In this document: piece by piece, positions 11,539-21,898 of the stretch
Layout of the letters: each line of letters opens with the position of its first letter
Numbering within the stretch: the first letter of the stretch is position 1
DNA from: Abelmoschus esculentus
Lineage: Eukaryota; Streptophyta; Magnoliopsida; Malvales; Malvaceae
NCBI GenBank assembly: GCA_035048815.1
Contig: JAUCBN010000043.1
Coordinates: 1,121,001-1,185,000 of the forward strand
Direction: 5' to 3'
DNA length: 64,000 nt
Program-made: the position numbers and the translations under genes
Notes under the pieces: generated by a model
The model's input: the letters and a program-made list of their open reading frames with translations, nothing else
Database searches by the model: none
What the model was told of the DNA's origin: nothing

Positions 11539-12167
11539 TGTCACGGCCTTAGCCCTCGCACCCCTAGGTGGCGGGTCTCAGCCCCTCGCATCCATGGGTG
11601 GCTAAGCCGTGCGGCACCTGAAAAGGAACACATCCTAGACAAGTCAGCCTTCCACACGTCCTTCCTCAAGGACCCAAACGCGGAAGCGTCAGAATCTAGA
11701 CCACATAAGTCGTTCTTCTCCACTACACAATCCTTTATGCCACAGCCGATACCGTGGGGCATAGCAAATGCACCAAAGTAGACCTCGACTTTCCCTGAAG
11801 GAAAATAAAAAGTGGTCTTATTAAAGAAAGTGTTTTCGGGATTACAAAGAAGACAAATGCACACCATCGACTCAGCGGTAGGGGCCGCCCGCGATGATGT
11901 GTAGGAGTTCACCTATGCCTAGACCCGTGGAGCAGTCCAACCTTTCTTAACTGTCCACCCCCTACATATATGCAAATAAAACATTATGGAAATGCCCCGA
12001 GTATACATTGGTTTGCTTGAACTGGGGACACTTTTGCCTAACTCAAAGAAAACAACTTAAAAACATGAAGCTTATTCTTAAAACATTAAAATGTTCGAAG
12101 GAGGACACTGGCTCTTCATCAAGCCCTGAGGCCTCGGACCCGGTTGGCTCGGACGCAGCTTCCTCGG
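11539..12167 (-). repeat. 5' LTR, outer end missing
   Basis: This matches the left LTR base for base, apart from about seven substitutions, up to CTTCCTCGG and then stops before TTATG. The last 31 bp present in the left LTR, including the minus-strand TG end, are absent. Confidence 0.85.
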
Positions 12168-12230
12168 TTATGCACTTATGTTCCAAAGTGTCGGTAACTA
12201 TGTCTCGTCGCACTTGAAGCTTGGGGCACT

Positions 12231-12750
12231 TATGGTGAGTGAATATTCGATCGAGTTGAGTTAAATTTTTTTGAGTTATTCAAGTTGACGAATCATATTT
12301 TACAATTCAAACTTTATTTGAAAATTTTTCAGTTTGAGTCAAGTTCAAGAAATTTGAGTTGAGTTTTCGAGTTCTTATAAATATTTAATTGTAATTATTT
12401 ATCATGTTATAGTATGATTTGATTCCAAATTAAACAACTTTCTCTGATTATATAAGATATCTATATCTATATATATATTTTCATATGTAACGATATTTCT
12501 TTTTATTTTTATATATTAATGTATATACATCATAAAAAATTGAGAGACTCGTCTCAAACTTAAAAATAAATCTTTTAATTACTAAAAATTTCGAGTTATT
12601 CGAATTTTTATTTTACAACTCAAATTTTATTTAAAAATTTTTCGAGTCGGCTCGAGTTTATAAAATTTTGAGTCGAGTCAAAACGAATCGAATACTTTCA
12701 TCTCGAGTCGAGTTATTCAGTTTTTTCGAATCGAGTTTTGTCCACTCCTA
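12231..12750. mobile_element. hAT-type miniature element, copy B (inverted)
   Basis: The reverse complement of this segment follows copy A (3699-4159) along its full length, including the CTCGA-rich ends and the AT-rich centre with ACAATTAAATATTTATA. Its outer ends keep GTGAATATTCGATCGAG on the left and CACTCCTA on the right. I could not find a clean target duplication. Confidence 0.7.
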
Positions 12751-13483
12751 CCTGACGACAATTTTTTCGGAGGCAAGCTTTATTAAAGATCAAAATATCC
12801 GAACTTAAAATAATTTTTTATTTTAATTCTTAAATTATCTATGATTTTTTATCTAAATTAATCCGGATGAATTTTTTAAAATCATTACTAACCGCTTTTT
12901 GTCCTCTCTTCAATCTTCCTTGTTTTGTGTATGCTATTTTAGCAACAAATTCAACTTTTATCCATTTAATTAAACTTAATTAGAATTTTGATGCTTCCTA
13001 CCGTGAGGGTTAAAATTAAGATTTTAGATTGAATTTTACTAATCCATCATTTCTCAAAATAAAAGTCTAAATTATTTTTCAAGTGGTGTCGTATTCATTC
13101 GTCTTTGTAGAATATCTAATTAAACGAACCACTGGTATACTTATTTTTATGATGGTACGTTGTTGACGGGTACTGATTTTCCAGCCTCATGGCATGTTCA
13201 AAGAAATTTCAGGGTTTACTTTGAATTTTATGGTCATACATTTAACGACGAGTAGGTACGGACAAAAATATCTATTTTTTGATTTTTTTATATCGAATAT
13301 TAAAAAATAAATTTTTTAATTTTAATCTTAAACCTTAATCCTAACCTATTTCTTGTCCGTTGCGACTTACTTTCGGGGCAATGCAAGTGTCCAATATATT
13401 GTATATAAAAATTGTGTTTTCTCATGTCTGGCTATCTCGGTTGTGAATTGTGATTTTCTTGTTAGCTTCACAAACACAATCAG
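12751..13483. other. Intergenic, upstream of the LRR gene
   Basis: No gene is seen. The last 100 bases are the probable 5' UTR and promoter of the LRR receptor gene. Confidence 0.5.
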
Positions 13484-16217
13484 ATGGTGAACACTTTCCT
13501 AAACTTAGCTCTTCTTTTCATCTTCCATTTTTCTATGCCTACTTTCTCCATGAAGCTAACCAATATACTTACAGATCAGTCGGCTCTTCTTGCATTGAAA
13601 GATCATGTTTCTTACCATCCTGAAACTCTGTTATCGACTAATTGGTCAGCTTCTACCCCTGTTTGCAATTGGTTTGGTGTCCGTTGCGGATCCAAGCATC
13701 ACAGGGTCACAGCTCTAAACCTTACCGGGTTGGGACTCGTAGCCACCCTTCCACCACACTTCGGAAATTTATCATTTCTTTCTCTTCTTTGCATCGCGGA
13801 TAATAGTTTTCATGGTAGATTACCTACTGAGTTATCCAATCTCCAACGACTGAAATATTTAAACTTTCGTAACAACAGCTTCAGCGGAGAAATCCCATTC
13901 TCTTTGGGAAATTTGCCAAAACTAGAGTTGTTGATCTTGTCTGAAAACCAGATTTCAGGTTCAATACCTTCCTCCATCTTCAAAAAACACAGATATATTC
14001 ATGAAAATTAACAAGTAAAAGATAAGGAAATTTTTTATCTTGGTTTAACTACAAAAGAAGAGCCTAAACTATGTCTATTTTGTAGTAAGTGCCTAAAGTT
14101 TCTAGTTTTATTGAAATAGGTATCTAAAGTTTTATTTTTAGTTTGTTTTAAAGACATCTATTTCAATCAAAATGACATTTTAAGCACTTATTTTAATTAA
14201 AAATACTTTAAATATCTATTTTAATAAAAAAAACTTTAAATACTTATTTCAACAAAAAATACTCTAAATACTTATTTCAATCAAAAATATTATAAATACC
14301 TTTTATAAAAAATATAGTTTAAACATTTATTTTATAGTTAAACATTTGATCTTCTTAAAATTTAGTACACAATTTAACCTTTAAAATGACACCTGATATT
14401 ATTATGTTTGTCAGATATATAAAACTGTGTGTTTTTTTTCTCCCATATTCGTATAATGTATCTGCTTGTTAAAATTTATGACAGGTATGATACCACAACA
14501 GATTGGCAACCTACAGAATCTCGAAATCTTGATTTTGGGATCTAACAATCTTATGTACTTGAATACATCAACCCTGTCTGTCATTGTTTTAGAATTGAAT
14601 CAGCTCTCTGGCACTCTTCCATCAAACATGGGGATTTGGCTTCCAAATCTTATGTACTTGAATCTTGGGTATAATCAACTCGTTGGTTCATTCCCAAAAT
14701 ATATTTCCAATGCCTCCCAGCTTACTGTTCTTGATATGTCACATAATTACATTTCAGGGTCTATTCCTGACACTCTTGGCAATCTAAGAAATTTAAGAAG
14801 ACTCAACCTTGAAGCTAATAATCTTACTTCCTCAGGGATGGGATTTCTCACTTCTTTTGCAGACTGTCCAAGCTTACTTGTCTTGTCTTTCGGCGACAAC
14901 AAATTGATCACTGGTAAACTACCAGGTTCGGTAGGAAATCTCTCAGCTCTTCAGATCTTCTTTGCTGCTAGGTGCAGCATCAGGGGTAGCATTCCTGAGT
15001 CAGTTGGTGAGTTGGTGAACTTGGTATCCTTGGATTTGTCGGAAAATAATCTATCCGGAGACATTCCTAGGTCCCTAGAGCGACTTAGTCATCTCAAATA
15101 TTTCAATGTCTCTTTGAATAGACTTGAAGGAGAAATTCTTGATGGAGGATCATTTGCCAATTGGAAAGATGTTACAAATTTGGATTTTTCTGAAAATAAT
15201 TTTTCAGGTAGAATCCCAGAGACAATCTGTGATCTGAACAGTAGTTTGAGATATCTTGGCCTTAATGACAATCAATTGGAAGGGGCACTGCCACTCTCTT
15301 TGATTCATTGCACTGACCTGGTAATTCTGAATGTTGCAAACAACAGGTTAAGTGACACCTTTCCTCATTGGTTAGGCAAGCTTCCAAAGCTTCGAGTTCT
15401 AATCTTGAGCTCTAATAGATTCCACGGTTCCATTCAAGATTCCATAGACACATCTTTCTTCACCAAATTGCAAATGGTTGATCTCTCCAGTAATCACTTC
15501 ACTGGCCTATTACCAACCAACTTATTCAAAAGTCTCAAGGCTCTGAGAGAAGTAGTCAAATACGAATACGACGATTATCGGTACTCTGTCAATGTAACTA
15601 TAAGAGGCTTGGAGCTACCATTTACAATAACTGTAGCTATACCCGTATTCACATGCATAGATTTGTCGAACAATGGATTCCATGGAGAAATTCCTGAGGC
15701 AGTCGGAGAGCTTAGCATGCTTCTAGCACTCAATCTGTCTCATAACAGCCTAACTGGTCCTATCCCGACATGGTTTGGAAATTTGGCAGCACTCGAATCC
15801 TTAGATCTCTCTTTTAACAAGCTGAGTGGCAGCATCCCTTCCCAGTTGACGGATTTGACATTTCTTGAAGTGTTGAGGTTTCAGAACAACAATCTGGTTG
15901 GACACATTCCCCGCGGCAAGCAATTTGAAACATTCGAGAACGATTCTTATGCAGGCAACTTGGATTTGTGTGGATTCCCCTTGTCAAAGGACTGCACCAA
16001 TGTTGATGGGTCAGAAACAGAGAAGCATGAAGTGAAGACTGGGAAAGGGATATCCTTTATTTGGAAAGGTGCAGCGATGGGGTATGGAAGTGGCCTGGTG
16101 TTAGGAATTAGCATGTCCTACGTTGTATTCACAACAGGAAGGCCATGGTGGTTGGTGAGAATGATCGAAAGAGATTTGAAAGAGAAGATTACAAACTGGA
16201 TTCGGAAGAAAACATGA
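13484..16217 (+). CDS. Chimeric LRR receptor-like protein (LRR-XII ectodomain fused to RLP end)
   Basis: The first open segment (13484-14008) encodes a signal peptide, an LRR N-cap with VCNWFGVRC, and the first LRRs. The second (to 16217) encodes about 20 more LRRs, an island region (VKYEYDDYRY), the RLP capping motif NLDLCGFPLSKDC, an acidic spacer, a GxxxG-type membrane helix (MGYGSGLVLGISMSYVVF) and a short basic tail without a kinase. Splicing 13959-14484 (CAG|GTTCAA to GACAG|GT) would give an in-frame protein of 735 residues with a perfect 24-residue LRR at the joint. The first half, up to LKYFNVSLNRLEGEI, resembles LRR-XII receptor kinases; after about 15140 it is RLP-like. Several LRRs of that kinase family are missing after CSIRGSIP. 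It may be a functional receptor or a pseudogene; a transcript is needed to decide. Confidence 0.75.
14042..14344. mobile_element. MULE-derived miniature element inside the LRR gene
   Basis: This is a 303-bp element starting GGTTTAACT and ending AGTTAAACA. It is flanked by TTTTATCTT (14033-14041) and TTTGATCTT (14345-14353), a 9-bp duplication with one mismatch. It contains repeated degenerate AAGTGCCTAAA / TACTTATTTCAA units like those in the two 1-kb foldback elements at 16976 and 52526, so it belongs to the same family. It lies wholly within the candidate intron 13959-14484. Confidence 0.7.
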
Positions 16218-16966
16218 AACTGATCAGGCAAATCCATCTTGTTTCAAATCTGTTAGCAAATGCTTGGAAATGTTGGCTCCAACATGTTTTACTACCCCAT
16301 ACAGACATGAGTTGTTGAACTAGGAATTCTTAGAGTTATCAAGAAATGGCGTGTTTAATCCGTAGGTGAATGTCTGGAATAAGCACTTGCCCGAAGATGA
16401 TAAATACATGACGTCACCCACATAGTGTATTGGTATTGACAGCTCAGTCTCCATTCTCACCGATTCATTCGTATCGTATATGGTCTACATGATCAGTAGC
16501 GTTTATTTTTAAATAATTATTTAATAATTATCTATCTATTAATTATATATAGAAAAAATATGATAATTCATCTTAAAAAAACTAAAATAAATAAATCTAA
16601 TTAATTAAAATTATGGATAAACCAATTTAATAATTTTAGATAACTTGATTAATTTAAATAATTATTCAATTTTAAAATAAACCGATTTATTATTATTAAA
16701 AAAATCTTTAACTATTGATTAATTGAATATTTAATTATTTAATTTTAATTGAAAATAAACACATCTGTCATTAACCGATTTATTACTTTATTCTTAAACA
16801 TAATCCAATCCTACCAACTCCCAATTCTTGATTGTTGTTTTGACTTTGAAAATCCACATTTACTCATGACATGAGACAAAATCTCTCCGCCGTGTTTCAC
16901 GGTAGCAACGTGATTGACGGCGTCGGCGGCACGATGTTCTAAACCAAATATTATTTTTTGTCGGCT
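16218..16966. other. Intergenic after the LRR gene
   Basis: The first 250 bases are probable 3' UTR; the rest is AT-rich with no gene recognised. Confidence 0.5.
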
Positions 16967-16975
16967 TAATATTAA

Positions 16976-18005
16976 GGATTAACTCAATAATAGGTGTCTA
17001 AAGTATACATCTTTTCTGAAATAGGTGCCTAATGTTTTTTTGGCTAAAATAAGTGCCTAAACTGTATATTTTTTTGAGATAGGTGCCTAATGTATTTTTG
17101 GTTGAAATAGGTGCCTACAGTTTTATTCCCTTAGTGTTTTAAGGTAACAGTGTTAAAAGAAAATTGTTTAATTTATAAATAAGTACCTAAACTATATATT
17201 TTTTAAAAAATAAGTGCCTAATATAATTTTTATTAAAATAAATACCTAATTTTTTCTTATAAGTAATTTATATTTTTTATAAGATATAAAATTAATTATA
17301 TCTTAAATTAATCATTTAACCTTTTAAATTATGAGAAAAATTATTTTTTAACAACACTAAAATAAAAAATAATTAAAATTTATATAATTTTATATTAATA
17401 TTTTTTATATTTTCCACAACAATCATCAATGGGACAAATCGATTCACTTACAAGGACATGCCGCCGGTTCACATGGGGAATATATACAAAAATTATTATA
17501 TTCCTATTACATTTATAATTGTATCAAAAAAAATTGAAAATATTAATATAAAATTATATAAATTTTAATTATTTTTTATTTTAGTGTTGTTAAAATTTTT
17601 TTCTCATAATTTCAGCTACTAATCAAATTTAAATAAATTCTTAATCAATTATAATAAATAATTTAATAGATTAAAACGATGATATATAAATAATTTTACA
17701 TCTTATAAGAAATATAAATTACTTATAAGAAAAAAATTAGACATTTATTTCAATAAAAATTACATTAGGAACCTATTTTAAAATATATATATAGTTTAGG
17801 TACTTATTTATAAATTAAATAATTTTCTTTTAACAGTGTTACTTTAAAATACTAAAGGAATAAAACTTTAGGCACCTATTTTAGCCAAAAAATACATTAG
17901 GCACTTATCTCAGAAAAATATATAATTTAGGCACTTATTTCAGCCAAATTAGGCACCTATTTTAGAAAAAGTGTATACTTTAGATACTTATTACTGAGTT
18001 AAACC
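16976..18005. mobile_element. Foldback MULE-type element, copy 1
   Basis: This is a 1030-bp non-coding element whose two halves are inverted copies of each other over nearly the whole length. The ends are GGATTAACTC and GAGTTAAACC, and both arms carry repeated AATAGGTGCCTAA units. A short unique centre holds GGACAAATCGATTCACTT. The flanks TAATATTAA (16967-16975) and TAATTTTAA (18006-18014) form a 9-bp duplication with one mismatch, the length known for Mutator-like elements. Copy 2 is at 52526-53568 in the opposite orientation. Confidence 0.85.
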
Positions 18006-18014
18006 TAATTTTAA

Positions 18015-19372
18015 AATAAAGATTAAAATTATTATACAGTGATTAATTAATCATTTTAGCAGATTTCCAAGTCAAAAATAATTTGACATTTTAAAGGATG
18101 AATATTAGTGTACTACTATTAAAATAATTAAAATTGATTTGACTTGTAAATTTTATGTAAAAAGGAAAAAAGAAAATAATTTACTTTGAAAGAATTGACT
18201 TGTATTTTTTTATTAAAATAATTAAAATTGAATTGGATATAAGAAAAATGAAACTAATTTATTAATTTTAAAAATGGAACAGATAGGGACGACAGCGATA
18301 GTGGCCATGTGCGCCGGTGCGGTGGATTTTAAACATAATAATCAGAGCCTTTCACGCTAAAAATAACGGCCGTTTAGGGTTACATTTTCACTTCTAGACG
18401 AAACACTCTTAACGTCAAACCACCGTCAACGCCGTCGTCACCTCCAAAACCGCGTAAAAAGTGGATACCCTATGATCGTGTTTGGTTCCTGCCATTCTTT
18501 TCTGGTTTCATGGTCCATATAATTTATCATCAAAAAGTTGTTTTCTTTTTATTTGTCTCTTCAAAAATATAATTTTCCCCAACTTTTTTTGTTTAACTAC
18601 GTCAAGCTTACAGTGTAATAGCTTCACTTCCAGGACTTACATAAAGATTTCTGATTTTTAAAGTACAAAAAGCTTATGAAAAAGTTTCTAATTACTGAGT
18701 TTGAGAGAGATAAACAGCTGTGCTTTCATGGCAAGTGATACATTCCCAAGCAGCTTCAAATACTATGAAATTTCACCGTATCTTTTCTTCTTTCTTTCTT
18801 CTAAATTACCAGTGGGGTCCTCTTCGTTTTCTCTGTATTGACAACCTAATCAACAGCCTGGAAAAGTTGGGTTATATGTACTGCCGAAGCACCTTGCACT
18901 TTCTTTTTTTCTTAAAGGGTTCTTAATATTTCCTTGGTGGCATTCATGCTCTCTCAGCTGGGAATTTTTTGTAGAGAGAATCCAAAAAGACTTCCTACTC
19001 AGAAACCCCATTTCAGTGAATAGCTGATTGTTTCCATTTAGGCTTCGTTTGTGAGGTAAGGGAATTGATAAAGTTTTGATATTACAATTTACAAGTAAAG
19101 TTTATGTTTTTACATTGTGTTGGAATGTTAATTAGATCCGAGCGTTGGAAAGACATGAACTTTGAGGGGTTGAAATTGAATCATTGGGATTTTTTTAGGC
19201 TTTTGTAGGTTAATTCTTTTGCAGTTTTGTGGGGGGTTGGGGGTTTTCTTTGGATCTTAGTTTACTTGGATTCAATCAGTGTTCTGATTCTTTGTTGTTA
19301 ATGGTTTGTTGAGTTGGGAGCTTTAGGAATTTGAAATTGTATTAGGTGTTTGAATTATTGTAAAAGTTGAAG
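18015..19372 (+). promoter_or_regulatory. Promoter and 5' UTR region of the THE1-like gene
   Basis: This is AT-rich to about 18280, then a more mixed-composition stretch. A good splice donor (GTGAG|GTAAGG at 19055/19056) and T-rich AG acceptors near 19200-19225 suggest a 5' UTR intron before the ATG at 19373. No specific binding sites are claimed. Confidence 0.4.
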
Positions 19373-21898
19373 ATGAAAATAGGGTATTTGGTGCTTTTGG
19401 TTTTAGTTGTTGTGTTGTTCGAGTTTCCGGACTATCGAATACAGGCCGCATTCATGCCTGTCGATAACTACTTGATTGTTTGTGGTTCTCCAAAAGATGT
19501 TATATTCCAAGGTAGAACTTATGTTCCTGATTCAGGTCATTCTTCTCTTTCCTTGAAGAGTGGAAGTTCATTTACAGCTGGTTCTAATTCCAGTGTTCCG
19601 TCTTCGATTTATCAATCAGCTCGAATCTTCTCTGGCATTGCTTCTTACAAGTTCGATATCAAGAAAGAAGGTCGGCATTGGGTCCGGCTCTACTTTTATC
19701 CTCTTCCGAAATCAGGCCAGGACTTGATGTCTGCTCCAATAACGGTTGTTACCGATGATATTGTGCTCTTGAACAACTTCACTTTCAAGAACTATAATGG
19801 TTCTTTTTTGTTCAATGAGTATGCAATCAATGTGACTTCAGATGCCTTGACTCTGACCTTCATTCCTTCGAACAATTCAGTTTCGTTTGTTAATGCAATT
19901 GAAGTTGTCTCCATCCCGGATGCAGTCCTGCCTGACCAGGCATTAGCTTTGAATCCATCTGCTCCTGTTAGTGGTCTTTCGGAATTCGCCATGGAGACTG
20001 TTTATCGGTTAAACATGGGAGGGCCATTGATCACTGCTCAGAATGATACACTCGGAAGAACATGGGAGAATGATGTGAAATATCTCCATGTAAACAGTTC
20101 TGCTTTGAATGTTTCAGTCAATCCGGCTTCTATCAAATATCCGGCTTCTGTTACACCCGAAACAGCACCGAATTGGGTCTATGCTACTGCCGAAGTCATG
20201 GGTGATGCAAATGTTCCCAGCATGTCCTTCAATGTAACTTGGGTCTTCCAGGTTGATCCGAACTTCAGGTATTTAGTTCGTGCTCAATTTTGTGATATCT
20301 CAAGTTTATCACTCAACACTTTGGTTTTCAACCTATACATAAATGATGATATCGCTGTTGCAAGTCTCGATCTATCAACATTGACCAACGACCTTAATGT
20401 GCCTTACTTCAAGGACTTTATCTCCAATTCTTCAGTGGAATCCGATACTTTGACTGTTAGTATTGGTCCAGATTCAATGGCAGACATCACTAATGCAACT
20501 ATGAACAGATTGGAGATCATGAAAATCAGCAATGATGCTGGAAGCCTGGATGGGCTTTCTTCAGTTAAGAATCTCCTTCCAAGTTCATCCTCGAAGAAGA
20601 ACAAGATAGGGATAATAACCGGTTGTATTGTTGGAGCTGTGGCAGCAGTGGCATTATTCGGAGTTTGCTATTGTTGTCTGGCTGCAAGGAAGTCAAAAGC
20701 TACTCAACAAGGACATTCATGGTTACCTTTGCCCTTATACGGAAACTCTCTGACTATGACCAAAAATTCCATTACATCGCAGAAGAGTGGAACAGCAAGC
20801 TGCATCTCATTGGCTTCCTCAAATCTTGGGCGGTTCTTCTCCTTCCAAGAAATCCTTGATGCTACCAACAAGTTTGATGAGAGCCTACTTCTTGGAGTAG
20901 GTGGTTTTGGTAGGGTCTACACCGGAACCCTCGAAGATGGAACTAAAGTTGCTGTCAAAAGAGGTAATCCCAGATCTGAACAAGGTCTTGCTGAATTCCG
21001 TACTGAAATTGAAATGCTGTCTAAACTTCGCCACCGCCACCTTGTCTCTCTTATTGGTCATTGTGATGAAAGATCAGAAATGATTCTTGTTTACGAGTAT
21101 ATGGCTAATGGACCACTTAGAAGTCATCTTTATGGAACAAATCTACCTCCTCTATCGTGGAAGCAACGACTTGAAATATGCATTGGGGCTGCTAGGGGAC
21201 TTCATTATCTTCACACCGGTGCAGCCCAAAGCATTATTCATCGTGATGTGAAGACCACAAACATTCTCTTGGATGAGAACTTTGTAGCCAAAGTGGCAGA
21301 TTTCGGTCTTTCGAAAACTGGTCCAGCTTTAGATCAGACACATGTGAGTACCGCTGTTAAGGGTAGCTTTGGTTACCTTGATCCAGAATATTTCCGAAGG
21401 CAGCAACTCACGGAGAAGTCCGATGTGTATTCGTTTGGGGTAGTTTTGATGGAAGTTCTCTGCACTAGGCCGGCTTTAAATCCTGTTCTCCCTAGAGAAC
21501 AAGTTAATATTGCAGAATGGGCAATGACTTGGCAGAAGAAAGGCATGTTGGATCAAATCATGGATTCTAACCTGTCGGGCAAAGTCAATCCAGCTTCTCT
21601 CAAGAAGTATGGAGAGACAGCTGAAAAGTGCCTGGCTGAGTACGGCGTTGACAGGCCATCGATGGGAGATGTATTGTGGAACCTCGAATATGCTCTTCAG
21701 CTGGAGGAGACTTCATCAGCACTAACGGAACCTGATGATAACAGTACAAACCATATCCCAGCCATTCAGTTGACACAACTCGAGCCATTCGATAACAGTG
21801 TAAGCATGCTTGATGGTAATTCTGGCACTGATGATGATGCTGAAGATGCTGCCACCAGTGCAGTATTTTCACAACTCGTAAATCCTCGTGGAAGATAG
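19373..21898 (+). CDS. THE1: THESEUS1-like CrRLK1L receptor kinase
   Basis: Intronless, 841 residues from the ATG at 19373; an in-frame TTG two codons upstream was not taken. In order: signal peptide (about 1-27), two malectin-like domains (about 30-390) rich in N-glycosylation sites, a membrane helix near 411-437 followed by CYCCLAARK, and a Ser/Thr kinase domain (about 495-770). The kinase keeps the Gly loop GVGGFGRVY, the VAVKR lysine, HRDVKTTNILLDE, DFGLS and the GSFGYLDPEYF activation segment, so it should be active. The stretch DLPP-type hinge to C-terminus, ending SAVFSQLVNPRGR, matches Arabidopsis THESEUS1 as I know it. THE1 senses cell-wall integrity at the plasma membrane and is a receptor for RALF peptides. 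Length and intronless structure fit the family. Confidence 0.95.
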   Translation: MKIGYLVLLVLVVVLFEFPDYRIQAAFMPVDNYLIVCGSPKDVIFQGRTYVPDSGHSSLSLKSGSSFTAGSNSSVPSSIYQSARIFSGIASYKFDIKKEGRHWVRLYFYPLPKSGQDLMSAPITVVTDDIVLLNNFTFKNYNGSFLFNEYAINVTSDALTLTFIPSNNSVSFVNAIEVVSIPDAVLPDQALALNPSAPVSGLSEFAMETVYRLNMGGPLITAQNDTLGRTWENDVKYLHVNSSALNVSVNPASIKYPASVTPETAPNWVYATAEVMGDANVPSMSFNVTWVFQVDPNFRYLVRAQFCDISSLSLNTLVFNLYINDDIAVASLDLSTLTNDLNVPYFKDFISNSSVESDTLTVSIGPDSMADITNATMNRLEIMKISNDAGSLDGLSSVKNLLPSSSSKKNKIGIITGCIVGAVAAVALFGVCYCCLAARKSKATQQGHSWLPLPLYGNSLTMTKNSITSQKSGTASCISLASSNLGRFFSFQEILDATNKFDESLLLGVGGFGRVYTGTLEDGTKVAVKRGNPRSEQGLAEFRTEIEMLSKLRHRHLVSLIGHCDERSEMILVYEYMANGPLRSHLYGTNLPPLSWKQRLEICIGAARGLHYLHTGAAQSIIHRDVKTTNILLDENFVAKVADFGLSKTGPALDQTHVSTAVKGSFGYLDPEYFRRQQLTEKSDVYSFGVVLMEVLCTRPALNPVLPREQVNIAEWAMTWQKKGMLDQIMDSNLSGKVNPASLKKYGETAEKCLAEYGVDRPSMGDVLWNLEYALQLEETSSALTEPDDNSTNHIPAIQLTQLEPFDNSVSMLDGNSGTDDDAEDAATSAVFSQLVNPRGR

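Larger units (their letters stand above)
8982..12167 (-). mobile_element. Non-autonomous LTR retrotransposon, minus-strand orientation
   Basis: Two direct repeats about 630-660 bp long flank 1.9 kb of internal DNA. Read on the minus strand, a primer-binding site TGGTATCCGAGC (11536-11525) sits 2 bp inside the right LTR and matches the initiator-Met tRNA site in 11 of 12 bases. A polypurine tract GGGTGGGGGAGAA (9654-9642) abuts the left LTR. LTR ends are TGTTATGGCC and GGCCGTGACA. The interior has no gag, protease, integrase or reverse transcriptase, so movement would need proteins from another element. The two LTRs differ at about seven positions, which suggests a recent insertion. The 5-bp TTATG at 8977-8981 and 12168-12172 is the probable target duplication. 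Confidence 0.85.

Noticed and set aside
18720..18926. 68-residue frame upstream of the THE1-like gene
   Set aside because: It begins with a non-ATG codon and lies in probable promoter or 5' UTR; no similarity recognised.
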